Below are positions 9,066 through 17,149 of a DNA stretch of 42,996 nt, one piece after another; position 1 is the first letter of the stretch, and every line of letters starts with the position of its first letter. The notes under the pieces are model-generated. The model was not told the origin of the DNA and did not search any database. It saw only the letters and a program-made list of their open reading frames with translations. A program made the translations under genes and the position numbers. Origin of the DNA: CAYRMV01 sp964425255 (lineage in GTDB: Bacteria; Bacteroidota; Bacteroidia; Flavobacteriales_D; Crocinitomicaceae); the NCBI GenBank assembly GCA_964425255.1, contig CAYRMV010000012.1, forward strand, positions 1-42,996, written 5' to 3'.

Positions 9066-9092
9066 CAAATATATGGCAATCTTTCCGTTCAA
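9066..9092 (-). promoter_or_regulatory. Promoter of the propeller-type sensor kinase
   Basis: On the minus strand TTG (9090-9092), a 16-base spacer and a perfect TATATTTG (9066-9073) match the Bacteroidota pattern. It lies 20 bp upstream of the start codon. No operator copy is present, so the kinase appears to be expressed separately from the putative LytTR regulon. Confidence 0.6.
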
Positions 9093-9269
9093 CTCCCATT
9101 TTTGTGTGAATAGTACTATTTTCTTTGTGAAAGATGACTATTTGAAGGACATTAACAAAAGTGTGTGAAAAGTATTTCGTAACTTGCTGTTCATTACCAA
9201 TTCGGATTGTGTAACCTTGTGATGAAATTTTCGTTTTGAAACCAGATGTTGCAATAAATTGATTCCGTT

Positions 9270-10163
9270 ATGATATTCTCCTTTAGAAAAATAGTCTTAT
9301 TCTTTACTTTGTTGGCTTTCATTCCGTTTTATTCGGAGGCTCAATCGACTTACAAACCCAAAAAAAAGCGGAAAGATTTCTTTGGTGGACCCGAAGATTT
9401 CAATGATTACAAGCCGTGGGGAATTCAAGTTCAATTGGGCGGAACCTATACGTTTACACGGAAAGTGAATCCAGTTGTAGCTCTTGATTCAAACAATGCT
9501 CGTTATCAATATATGCATGATCCTGCTGGAAGATTGGGGATTTATGCTGAAATTGGAATGGCAAAATTCAACATGCGCAAAGCAAAAACCCGTTTGGGTC
9601 GCGTGGTCGATTATTTTGATTTTGGAGTGGGATACAAACTACTTGGTGGAAAAGAAACAACCACCTTGGATCAATTGGATGCGTTGGGAAATGTACTTCT
9701 TTCATCTACAGGCGAAGGAAAATTTTATAACGGATACGTCTATGGGCGGTTTGCAGTACACAAATTAATTTACATCAATAAAACCAAGAACTACTTTTTT
9801 GATAATGCACTAGGATTGAATTTGGATTATTTAATCACAGGAGGTTCAACCAATTATACACAGCCAGTATTGCCTCAAACGCAAAAATTTGCTGGAGATT
9901 TAGTAGCGCAACTTCACTATGGTTTGGGCTTTGGAATTCGAATTAAACGAGGGAAATATCTGATTCCAGGAGTTCAAATTCCATTGGTTGGGATTCAAGA
10001 TTGGAATGGGGGTCGCGCTCATTTGGATTGGTATTCTAGTCGCTACTATCCGATGCAATTTCAAGTAAAATACATACAATTATTGAAGAAAAAATCAAAC
10101 GGTTGCAACACGGGTTCGGAAGAAGATCGCAAGAAGAATGAGCAATATTTGCAAGGGATGTAA
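9270..10163 (+). CDS. Predicted exported envelope protein, possible beta-barrel
   Basis: A 297-residue protein with a signal peptide of about 25 residues (VLFFTLLAFIPFYSEAQ). The mature part starts with a lysine-rich stretch (YKPKKKRKDFF) and then alternates aromatic and polar residues in strand-like segments (GIQVQLGGTYTFTRK, FYNGYVYGRFAVHKLIY, LVAQLHYGLGFGIRIKRGKY). That pattern is typical of small outer-membrane beta-barrels or porin-like proteins of this phylum. No named family is recognised. The start is supported by the signal peptide. It is divergent from the sensor kinase and convergent with the HisKA_2 kinase, ending 5 bp from its stop. Confidence 0.75.
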   Translation: MIFSFRKIVLFFTLLAFIPFYSEAQSTYKPKKKRKDFFGGPEDFNDYKPWGIQVQLGGTYTFTRKVNPVVALDSNNARYQYMHDPAGRLGIYAEIGMAKFNMRKAKTRLGRVVDYFDFGVGYKLLGGKETTTLDQLDALGNVLLSSTGEGKFYNGYVYGRFAVHKLIYINKTKNYFFDNALGLNLDYLITGGSTNYTQPVLPQTQKFAGDLVAQLHYGLGFGIRIKRGKYLIPGVQIPLVGIQDWNGGRAHLDWYSSRYYPMQFQVKYIQLLKKKSNGCNTGSEEDRKKNEQYLQGM

Positions 10164-10168
10164 TCGGA

Positions 10169-11413
10169 TTAGGAGATTGGCAAACGTGCGTCTTCTTGGT
10201 TTTTCACCCGAATGTTGTAAATCGTTGCATGTTCTTCAAAGATTCGTTCAATTTTACCATCCAATTGATCGACCAATGTATCAATCAGAGTCATACCAAA
10301 ACTTGCGTAATTTTCGCGTTTTTTCCACTTTCCGTTATCCATGTAGCGAATGATTAGCCATTCGTTTTCTTCTTCTTGAATGTCAATGTCTATTTTCCCA
10401 TTTTCAACAAAGGAAAAAGCGTGCTTCAACGAATTGGAAATTAATTCATTAAATATCAAGCCCAAGGGAATAATCGTCTTCAAACTAATGTTTTCAACAG
10501 GACAAACTACGTCATAACTGATTGTTTTTTTACCCGGATTGATTCGTAATAAATCTTGCATCAAATCCTTGAGGTAATCCGGAAAATTGATTTGAGAAAG
10601 GGAATCGTTTTGGTAAAGTTTGGTGTGAATCAATGACATTGTCATAATTCGATTGATGGATTCTTCAAAGTGAATTTTGAGTTTTTCTTCTTCAATTTCC
10701 ATGCTTTGCATCCGAAGTAAACTGATGATGATTTGCAGATTATTTTTTACACGGTGATGAATTTCACGAACCAAAACTGTTTTTTCGTCATTTTGGATTT
10801 GAATTTGCGTATTTTGTTCTTGCAAATGTTGGTTGATTTCTAGCAGTTTTTGCTCCGAAAAATGATTTATTCCAAGAAAAAGATAGAACAAATACATATT
10901 CAATCCAAAGCCAGATATCATTTCAGCCATCAAAGAAACAAGTTGATAGGTTGTTCTCGGCTGAACAGTGACAATGTTTTTATTCAGAGAATAAAAGAGA
11001 AATATGCCAATAGCAATCAACGAAATAGCGAGTAAAACGTAACCTAATTTTTTTCCTATGGTGAAAAAAGCCAAAGCTACAGCAGCATGCATCCATAAAA
11101 TATCGACCAAATGAATTGTTTCATGGAAAGCAATCAACGCATACGATGTGACTAAAACGCCAAGAATGCTGTAGGTATAGAAAACAAACGCATCGTTTTT
11201 CCAAAGCATCATCACGGAAAGACAAACCAAACTGATTACGACTCCAGCTGCCATGGTGATAAAACTTTCCATGGAATCGGAATAATACGCAAAAGTGAGC
11301 AAACTAAATACAATCAAAAAAAGCACAGATAATCGATACGCCAACTTGATTCGAATCTGTTGCGCATACGCTTTGAGTTCCTCAGAAATAGGATTTTGTA
11401 GTATGTAATTCAT
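10169..11413 (-). CDS. Membrane-bound HisKA_2 sensor histidine kinase
   Basis: A 414-residue kinase. The N-terminal half (about 25-190) has six or so membrane segments. A short coiled coil (EQKLLEINQHLQEQN) leads to the HisKA_2 dimerisation domain with REIHHRVKNNLQ; the phospho-acceptor is H219 or H220. The GHKL ATPase follows (NELISNSLKHAF as N box, MDNGKW as a degenerate G1 box). Families of this type often signal to receivers encoded elsewhere, and no receiver is adjacent here. The missing second glycine in DNGK(W) is a deviation, but such changes are common in HisKA_2 kinases. Signal unknown. Confidence 0.85.
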   Translation of the reverse strand: MNYILQNPISEELKAYAQQIRIKLAYRLSVLFLIVFSLLTFAYYSDSMESFITMAAGVVISLVCLSVMMLWKNDAFVFYTYSILGVLVTSYALIAFHETIHLVDILWMHAAVALAFFTIGKKLGYVLLAISLIAIGIFLFYSLNKNIVTVQPRTTYQLVSLMAEMISGFGLNMYLFYLFLGINHFSEQKLLEINQHLQEQNTQIQIQNDEKTVLVREIHHRVKNNLQIIISLLRMQSMEIEEEKLKIHFEESINRIMTMSLIHTKLYQNDSLSQINFPDYLKDLMQDLLRINPGKKTISYDVVCPVENISLKTIIPLGLIFNELISNSLKHAFSFVENGKIDIDIQEEENEWLIIRYMDNGKWKKRENYASFGMTLIDTLVDQLDGKIERIFEEHATIYNIRVKNQEDARLPIS

Positions 11414-11489
11414 TTCTTTTTGGCTTCTCCAAAGATAGTATTTTGATTGAAAATCAGCTAATAAATTTGAATTAAGTTTGTGTATTTAG

Positions 11490-12509
11490 TTATACCAGAT
11501 CCATTCCTGCGACATAAAAAGATGTTTCTTTTATAGATTGATTGCCACGCTGCATGACAGATACTTTTTGAACACCCATCAAGTGATGCAAAGGCCCCCA
11601 TTGAACTTGCTTGTGAACATATTGATACAAAGGAAGATTTTCATCCACCCACCAAATGAGGAGGTTTTTCTCTTCCTGAGCTAAAATACTTTCCAGAAAT
11701 GCCTGAATGTAAGTTGGGTTTTCATTTTTGAACCAAAGCCCTTCTACGACAATGAATTGATGGTTTTTAGGCCTAAATAATTGATTCAAAAAAGGCAAAT
11801 AGGGAAAAATTCGTACTAAAACTCCTCCTAGTTTGCCCGGTAAACGTTCGATTCGCCAATTGACCCGTGTGATTTTGGCAAATGCGGTTATTTCGCCAGT
11901 TTCATTTTTGGTGTAATAGCTTGGCTGTTCTTCCGTTGCATGTTCATAATAAAAGTGATTCGAGGAAAAGTGAGTTCGTAAAAATTTAGATTGAAAAGCA
12001 AGGTCATTGGAACAATGTAAATTCAATTTTTGCTTTGGTTTTCTTCGTGAAAAAGTCTGTGTACAAAGCGAACCAATGGGTTTGAATCCAAATTGAGTTG
12101 CCATGCGCATACTTCTTGAATTCTTTGGATCAATGTAGGCATAAAACGACTCGATGGAATCTACTTTCGACGGATCGAGTTTATAGGTGAAAAATTGGTC
12201 TAACGCTCGTTTGAAAGTCGAATTTTTGTTTCGAATTTTATCTGTTTTTTGATTTGTTTGTAGCAATGAATCAAAAGCAAAATACCGAATGTACCACTGC
12301 TTCCCTCGTCGACAAAAAGTGATGTTTCCAAGTACTTTCTCGGTACGTTCAACAGATAAAAACAACGGATTATCTAACTGATGAATCCGCTGTTCGGTAT
12401 CTAAATGTTGGTATCTTGCTCCTTGTGCACCCAGGGTTGTTCGTTTCAACAACGACAAGATGCCATCCGTTACTTTTTCGTGAAAAACAAAAACCGATGG
12501 AAGCGACAT
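11490..12509 (-). CDS. GNAT-like protein coupled to the alcohol dehydrogenase
   Basis: A 339-residue soluble protein. Residues of about 50-148 contain a GNAT-like segment (YIDPKNSRSMRMATQFGFK), which resembles the acetyl-CoA binding helix and the following strand of GNAT acyltransferases. The C-terminal half (about 180-339) may be a second, degenerate GNAT fold. The start codon overlaps the stop of the upstream dehydrogenase (TAATG), so translation is coupled. Acyltransferase activity is inferred from that one motif; a role tied to aldehyde or alcohol metabolism is possible but unproven. The start is fixed by the overlap. Confidence 0.6.
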   Translation of the reverse strand: MSLPSVFVFHEKVTDGILSLLKRTTLGAQGARYQHLDTEQRIHQLDNPLFLSVERTEKVLGNITFCRRGKQWYIRYFAFDSLLQTNQKTDKIRNKNSTFKRALDQFFTYKLDPSKVDSIESFYAYIDPKNSRSMRMATQFGFKPIGSLCTQTFSRRKPKQKLNLHCSNDLAFQSKFLRTHFSSNHFYYEHATEEQPSYYTKNETGEITAFAKITRVNWRIERLPGKLGGVLVRIFPYLPFLNQLFRPKNHQFIVVEGLWFKNENPTYIQAFLESILAQEEKNLLIWWVDENLPLYQYVHKQVQWGPLHHLMGVQKVSVMQRGNQSIKETSFYVAGMDLV

Positions 12510-13678
12510 TAAATGGCTGCTTTAACGATTTGTTCGACGATATCTAATGTGATTTGCTGTTGTTCGCCCATCGCTGTCCAACCGCGCTCTTCAAAACGAG
12601 CACGAATGATTTTTTCAACATCTGCATATTCACTTGTATAGTCTGATATGCGCGTTTTAACTCCCAATTGATGGAAAAATTCTTCTGTTTTTTCGATTGC
12701 TTTGCGCGCTATTTCATTATCGGATCCGCTTAGTTGCCAAACGCGTTTACCGTATTGTGCTAACTTCGCTTTTTTCGTTTCAAAAACAACTTCCCACAAG
12801 CGAGGACCAATGATAGCCAACGTTTGTGCGTGATCGATGCCAAACAAAGCGGTGAGTTCGTGACCAACCATGTGCGTAGACCAATCGGTAGGAACTCCAC
12901 AGCGCAAATTGCCATTCAAAGCATGATTTGCACACCACATAAGGTTGGAGGCCCATTTGTAGTCGTCGGGTTGCTCAAGTACTTTTGGACCGATTTCGAT
13001 CAAGGTGCTCAGAATTCCTTCAGCTTCGCGCTCTTGGAGCAAATTGTCGGTTGGAAACGTGATGTATTGCTCGGTTGTGTGCGTAAATGCATCGATGATT
13101 CCGTTTGCCAATTGTCGTTTTGGTAAAGATGCCACCACGGTTGGATCGAGGAAAGAGAAACGCGGGAAAAACAAAGGTCCACCCATTGTGCGTTTTTCCT
13201 TTAATTCCGAGCGACTAATCACCGCTCCGCTGTTTGATTCTGAACCGGTAGCTGGTAAGGTCAAAATGGCACCAAAAGAAATCGCTTCGTTGAAAACACA
13301 ACCCGGTTTGCGCAACAAAACGTCCCAAGGGTCGCCTGCGTATTTGGTTGCTCCACAAACGAATTTCACTCCATCGATAACAGAACCACCACCGACAGCG
13401 AGGATAAAATCGATGTTTTCTTGTTGACAAATTTTCATTGCAGCCATCAAGGTGCTGAATTCAGGGTTGGCTTCAATTCCGCCAAACTCAATCAATTCGT
13501 AGTCCGAAAGTACCGATCGAATCTGACCTAAAAGTCCAATCTTTTCGGCACTTTGTCCGCCATAAGCGAGCATGATTTTCTTGTTTTTTGTGCTTGCAGC
13601 AAGGTAGTTTGGTAATTTTTCTAGTTGATTTTTCCCAAAAATAATTTGTGTTGGATTTTGTACTTCAAATGATAACAT
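12509..13678 (-). CDS. Iron-containing alcohol dehydrogenase, YqhD/BDH type
   Basis: A 389-residue protein close in length to YqhD (387). The N-terminus (PTQIIFGKNQLEKLP) matches the family start, GGGSVIDGVKF is the nucleotide-binding motif, and LPATGSESNSGAVIS precedes the metal site. Metal ligands are expected from DAFTHTTEQY, MVGHELTALFGIDHAQT and nearby histidines. The family reduces aldehydes with NADPH and helps detoxify reactive carbonyls. The downstream GNAT-like gene is translationally coupled. No nearby regulator is evident. Confidence 0.9.
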   Translation of the reverse strand: MLSFEVQNPTQIIFGKNQLEKLPNYLAASTKNKKIMLAYGGQSAEKIGLLGQIRSVLSDYELIEFGGIEANPEFSTLMAAMKICQQENIDFILAVGGGSVIDGVKFVCGATKYAGDPWDVLLRKPGCVFNEAISFGAILTLPATGSESNSGAVISRSELKEKRTMGGPLFFPRFSFLDPTVVASLPKRQLANGIIDAFTHTTEQYITFPTDNLLQEREAEGILSTLIEIGPKVLEQPDDYKWASNLMWCANHALNGNLRCGVPTDWSTHMVGHELTALFGIDHAQTLAIIGPRLWEVVFETKKAKLAQYGKRVWQLSGSDNEIARKAIEKTEEFFHQLGVKTRISDYTSEYADVEKIIRARFEERGWTAMGEQQQITLDIVEQIVKAAI

Positions 13679-13839
13679 ATTCGTTGGATTTTCTACAAAT
13701 TAACGGAAAAGGTTGCTAGGTTGTTCTAAGGGAATGTTAAAAAAGAGAATCAATGAAATAGTTTTTTTTTGTTTGAAAAGTAGTTGGATATGCGAAAATT
13801 ATGTTTTAAGTTGTTCTTTTAGACTACTTAGTATGATGT

Positions 13840-14169
13840 TTAATCTTCTATTTTGCTAAAAACTTGCTCGAATCCATCAGATTGAATAAGTTCATTAATT
13901 ACTTGAAGAATAAGAATTCGTTCTATTTTTTCAATTAAAATTAGGTCTTTTGCCCAAAAGAAAGCGCCAGATAAATTTTCTCCTGTTTGTTTGTTTTTAT
14001 TCACTAACGTATTGATATTTTCGTAAGTAAAAAATGTGGCTATGTACTCAGAGTCGTCGTCGAAAGTGACAATTACATCGCTGTTATCGTCAGTAATTTC
14101 TTTTCCGATTAGGATTGCACCTTTTTCTTCACTTTCAATCCATATGTTTTTAATCTTCACTGTTTTCAA
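13840..14169 (-). CDS. Small hypothetical protein
   Basis: A 109-residue acidic protein with an N-terminal beta-rich segment (VKIKNIWIESEEKGAILIG, then VIVTFDDDSEYIATFFTYENI) and a helical C-terminus. The pattern recalls small immunity or orphan proteins found in variable parts of Bacteroidota chromosomes, but I recognise no family. It is first in a stretch of three short minus-strand genes (13840-15079), separated from the next by 75 bp. Low-information calls such as immunity protein are inference only. Confidence 0.6.
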   Translation of the reverse strand: MKTVKIKNIWIESEEKGAILIGKEITDDNSDVIVTFDDDSEYIATFFTYENINTLVNKNKQTGENLSGAFFWAKDLILIEKIERILILQVINELIQSDGFEQVFSKIED

Positions 14170-14244
14170 ATTTCAAAGATATTTTTTTTGGGAAATGAAA
14201 TTAAGTTTTTATAATGGCAAATTTTGTCATGATATTTATTGTCA

Positions 14245-14529
14245 TCAATTGTCTGCATACGGATACATCGAAAAAGTGACGAATAAATTCACAAGTAGGA
14301 CCAAAACGAAAAGGATATTTTTAGCTTGTATTCTTCCTTTGGTTGCGAGATAAAAGTATAGCAATGAGGAAAGAATAGAAAGGCCAAGTGTAAACGGAAT
14401 GGTTAAAACAAAAATCAATGAAATTCCACCGCCACCAATTGGAACAAATGCTTTCATCAGTATGGTTAAAAATCCAACGAAGACGTTGATGCCAATTTTG
14501 ATCCAGTCCGAATTTGATATATTAGTCAT
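14245..14529 (-). CDS. Small membrane protein
   Basis: A 94-residue protein with three hydrophobic segments (about 10-30, 38-62 and 70-90), predicted to be an inner-membrane protein. No family is recognised. Its start overlaps the end of the upstream 185-residue gene by 8 bp, so the two are translationally coupled and probably act together. The start ATG at 14529 is fixed by that overlap. Confidence 0.6.
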   Translation of the reverse strand: MTNISNSDWIKIGINVFVGFLTILMKAFVPIGGGGISLIFVLTIPFTLGLSILSSLLYFYLATKGRIQAKNILFVLVLLVNLFVTFSMYPYADN

Positions 14530-15079
14530 ATTTGATTGTATAAAGTATTTCTAACGTTGGGAAAGAATTTTCTACGTTAAAGATGCGGATTTTATTTTGT
14601 TCAGTGATGTATTCAATCAACCATATTTTGTCAGATGATAAAATCCAGGTTTCGAAACGAGAAAGAAAGAGCATTGGGTCAATTAAAAAGGCGTTTAAAG
14701 GAATTTCGATTTCTGGTGTTCCTCCTTCGTAGCAAACGATTAAATTTGTGTTCTCAGAAAAAAGTAAATTAATCGATGCTTGCAAGACATTGGTTTTTAG
14801 GTCGTTTTCATGGATTTCAACTGTTGTTTTTGCTTTAGAATCATCCACATTTAGTTGAAAATCGTCATAAATTCCGTGGTAACCATCTCGTTTTCGTGTC
14901 GGAACATTTGACCTAATCCATAAAAGATGTGTAAACGGCTCAATGATTTTATACGGAAAACTATGTTGCTCTAAAAATGTAAGTTCACGTTTTAAACTTT
15001 TAGATAAATCCAAGATGCTAAATTCCCCTTGGAGATTTGCTCGTCGTTGTTCAAGTTCTTTTCGTTTTTGTGGATCCAT
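14522..15079 (-). CDS. Hypothetical protein coupled to a small membrane protein
   Basis: A 185-residue soluble protein. The N-terminus is a charged helix (DPQKRKELEQRRANLQ), followed by mixed alpha/beta segments and a C-terminal strand region with WILSSDKIWLIEYI. I recognise no family. The stop overlaps the next start, which supports a shared function with the three-segment membrane protein. Codon use is unremarkable. It might be an immunity or contact-dependent accessory protein, but nothing in the sequence proves this. Confidence 0.6.
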   Translation of the reverse strand: MDPQKRKELEQRRANLQGEFSILDLSKSLKRELTFLEQHSFPYKIIEPFTHLLWIRSNVPTRKRDGYHGIYDDFQLNVDDSKAKTTVEIHENDLKTNVLQASINLLFSENTNLIVCYEGGTPEIEIPLNAFLIDPMLFLSRFETWILSSDKIWLIEYITEQNKIRIFNVENSFPTLEILYTIKYD

Positions 15080-15247
15080 GTATATTTTGGTGCTTTTGAA
15101 AAGGAGTTAGTAAATGTACTTTTTAAAAATGTAAATAGAAAGTATATTGCTATCTTATTTGATACAATTAAAATCGGTTATTTACCATTCTTTTCTAAAA
15201 ATCCAAAAAACACCATCAGCATCTAATAATATTAAATTACTTTTTAC

Positions 15248-15278
15248 AAAATGGGAGGCTCCGGTTTCCCATTTTTTG
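15248..15278. terminator. Orphan terminator-like hairpin
   Basis: AAAATGGGA and TCCCATTTT form a 9-bp stem around a 10-base loop, with six Ts on the plus strand and a T-rich stretch on the minus strand. No plus-strand gene ends before it. It may end a small RNA or be left over from a lost gene. Confidence 0.5.
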
Positions 15279-15395
15279 TTAATGATAAAATGAAAAGAAA
15301 TACCTAACCGTTTGATGAGAAAATTTCAACCATGAATCGCAGGAAATTCGATTCAATGTACGTCCAGAGATTACCATTTTTGAACTCGCTAAAGG

Positions 15396-15428
15396 TTAGA
15401 AAAATGATAAAATTACCTATTTTTCTAA
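15396..15428. repeat. 10-bp perfect inverted repeat upstream of the C1 peptidase
   Basis: Arms TTAGAAAAAT (15396-15405) and ATTTTTCTAA (15419-15428) are perfectly complementary with a 13-base loop. It lies about 37 bp before the peptidase ATG, next to a TATCTTTA element, a position fitting an operator or a leader hairpin. Function inferred. Confidence 0.45.
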
Positions 15429-15464
15429 GGTTTTTATATCTTTAAGGCAATCAAAACGAATATT

Positions 15465-16664
15465 ATGCTTAAAAAATGGATACTTCCAATTGGGATATTT
15501 TTCAGTACTTCCCTTTTTGCTCAAACGAAAATTACCAACAGTGAAAACTCAGAGTACAACTTCAAAAAAATTGCACATTTAGATGCTACACCTGTTCAAA
15601 GCCAAGGATATACCGGTACTTGTTGGAGTTTTTCAGCCTTGTCTTTTTTTGAATCCGAATTGATTCGACAAGGGGTAAAAAACCCTGCTCCCCTTTCCCA
15701 AATGTATGTTGCACGGAAAGCATACGAAGCCAAAGCAGAACGATTTATCCGAATGGATGGAAAAACCAATTTTGCTGAAGGAGGTGCTTTTCACGATATT
15801 CCGTTTGTGATTCAACATTTTGGAATTGTTCCCGCTGAAGTTTACACCGGATTGAACGGCAAAAAAACGCATGATCACAGTGAATTATACGCTGTATTAA
15901 ACGGAACAATGAACGGGATTTTGGATTACTTAAAAGAATCGAAAACGGGTATTTCTTCCAATTGGAAAGGCGCTTTGAATGGTACTTTGGATGCTTATCT
16001 TGGAAAAGACATAACAGAATTTACATTTGAAGGGAAAAAATACACACCCAAATCGTATGCTGAGTCCTTGAAATTGAACATGAATGACTATGTATCGATC
16101 ACTTCTTTTACAAATGATCCCATGTATCAAGAATGTTTCTTAAATATACCAGACAACTGGTCTTGGGGAAAAAGTTACAATGTCCCATTAGCAGATTTAT
16201 TTACAGTCGCCAGCGAAGCTTTGAAAAGTGGATATACAGTTGCTTGGGGTGCGGATGTTTCTGAAAAAGGATTCAATTTCCGTGAAGGATTAGCAATCGT
16301 ACCAGAAGATCCATCTACCATCCAAGTGAATGGTCGTGATAATCGTAATTTCTCCGATGCAGGTGCTGCAAAAACATCTAATGCATTTTTATCTCCAACC
16401 AAAGAAGTAAAAGTGACACAAGAAATGCGTCAGGAAGGATATGATAACAAAACAACAACAGACGACCACGGAATGCATATTACAGGATTGTATCAAGACC
16501 AAAATGGAACGAATTATTTCTTGGTGAAAAACTCATGGGGAACCGGAAATTTTCCTCAAGGATATTTGTATGTGTCAGAATCTTACTTCAACTTGAAGAC
16601 AATTAACATATATGTTCACAAGAATGCGATTCCAAAGCAAATTCGTCAAAAATTAAACATTTAA
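15465..16664 (+). CDS. Exported papain-like (C1) cysteine peptidase, bleomycin-hydrolase type
   Basis: A 399-residue protein with a signal peptide ending SLFAQ (residue 20). The active-site set of family C1 is complete: oxyanion Gln Q47, nucleophile C53 in GTCWSFSA, His H335 in DDHGMHITG, and Asn N356 in VKNSWG. The HGM and TG context resembles the C1B (bleomycin hydrolase/PepC) group more than papain. It is shorter than PepC (about 450), and its signal peptide suggests a periplasmic aminopeptidase role. It is followed after 68 bp by a BlaI-type repressor on the same strand, which may regulate it or simply be adjacent. Confidence 0.88.
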   Translation: MLKKWILPIGIFFSTSLFAQTKITNSENSEYNFKKIAHLDATPVQSQGYTGTCWSFSALSFFESELIRQGVKNPAPLSQMYVARKAYEAKAERFIRMDGKTNFAEGGAFHDIPFVIQHFGIVPAEVYTGLNGKKTHDHSELYAVLNGTMNGILDYLKESKTGISSNWKGALNGTLDAYLGKDITEFTFEGKKYTPKSYAESLKLNMNDYVSITSFTNDPMYQECFLNIPDNWSWGKSYNVPLADLFTVASEALKSGYTVAWGADVSEKGFNFREGLAIVPEDPSTIQVNGRDNRNFSDAGAAKTSNAFLSPTKEVKVTQEMRQEGYDNKTTTDDHGMHITGLYQDQNGTNYFLVKNSWGTGNFPQGYLYVSESYFNLKTINIYVHKNAIPKQIRQKLNI

Positions 16665-16674
16665 TAAAATTATT

Positions 16675-16688
16675 GTTTAATGTTAAAC
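16675..16688. promoter_or_regulatory. Possible BlaI operator (14-bp palindrome)
   Basis: GTTTAA-TG-TTAAAC is a perfect dyad in the 68-bp gap between the C1 peptidase stop and the BlaI-type start. BlaI/MecI proteins bind dyads upstream of their own genes, so self-regulation is plausible. The gap is very AT-rich, so chance is not excluded. Confidence 0.35.
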
Positions 16689-16732
16689 TGTTTAAATAGA
16701 AATAACTAATTTTGATTAGCAAAAACTATACT

Positions 16733-17056
16733 ATGAACAGATTAACACCAGCAGAAGAGCAAGTTATGCTCAAACTCTGGAAACTAGAAAAAACAACGGT
16801 GAAAGAAATCGTTGAGTTGTATGAGCATCCAAAACCTGCTTATAATACAACATCAACAATCGTTCGGATTTTGGAACGAAAAAAATTCATCAAGCACAAA
16901 GCAGTAGGAAGAGGATTTATCTACATGCCACGCATCACAAGAGAACAGTATCGTGAATATTTGGCTGATTATCTTCTCAAGCATTATTTCGACGGTAATC
17001 GAAAAGATGTGGTTTCCTATTACAACAGCAAAGGTGACTTAAACGAAATGCTTTGA
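16733..17056 (+). CDS. BlaI/MecI/CopY-family transcriptional repressor
   Basis: A 107-residue winged-helix repressor. The start is ATG at 16733 (MNRLTPAEEQVMLKLWKL), which fits the family N-terminus; an upstream TTG would add seven unrelated residues. Residues 5-75 form the winged helix (TPAEEQVM, TVKEIVELY, TSTIVRILERKKFI), and the C-terminus is a dimerisation helix. Such repressors are usually paired with a BlaR1/MecR1 M56 peptidase, and none is adjacent. The target is unknown; the upstream exported peptidase is one candidate. A terminator follows at 17064. Confidence 0.85.
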   Translation: MNRLTPAEEQVMLKLWKLEKTTVKEIVELYEHPKPAYNTTSTIVRILERKKFIKHKAVGRGFIYMPRITREQYREYLADYLLKHYFDGNRKDVVSYYNSKGDLNEML

Positions 17057-17063
17057 TGCACCA

Positions 17064-17094
17064 AAAGGGGAGAATTTATTCTTCCCTTTAGTAT
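17064..17094 (+). terminator. Terminator-like hairpin after the BlaI-type gene
   Basis: AAAGGGGAGAA (17064-17074) and TTCTTCCCTTT (17079-17089) form an 11-bp stem with one G-T pair and a TTTA loop. The T-tract is short (TTTAGTATTT), so it is less certain than the other terminators here. Confidence 0.55.
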
Positions 17095-17137
17095 TTAAAT
17101 TTCCTTTCGTTTCACATGCAACCCAAACAGAATTCGG

Positions 17138-17145
17138 TATTTTTG
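17138..17145 (+). promoter_or_regulatory. -7 element of uvrC
   Basis: TATTTTTG is a perfect TAnnTTTG match that ends 4 bases before the uvrC ATG at 17150. If used, it would give a leaderless or near-leaderless message. No clear TTG is seen at the usual distance upstream. Confidence 0.4.
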
Positions 17146-17149
17146 TGGC

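Larger units (their letters stand above)
15080..15464. other. 385-bp intergenic region with two inverted repeats
   Basis: This region separates the minus-strand 185-residue gene from the plus-strand C1 peptidase. It holds a terminator-like hairpin (15248-15278) with no clear upstream gene on the plus strand and a perfect 10-bp inverted repeat (15396-15428) just before the peptidase promoter. A TATCTTTA element close to TAnnTTTG follows it. I see no convincing ORF. Confidence 0.5.

Noticed and set aside
9111..9120. ATAGTACTAT palindrome between the sensor kinase and the envelope gene
   Set aside because: A single 10-bp palindrome in AT-rich DNA without a partner site is expected by chance.
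13005..13427. A 140-codon open frame opposite the alcohol dehydrogenase
   Set aside because: The dehydrogenase frame has full family motifs; the opposite frame has none and is a shadow.
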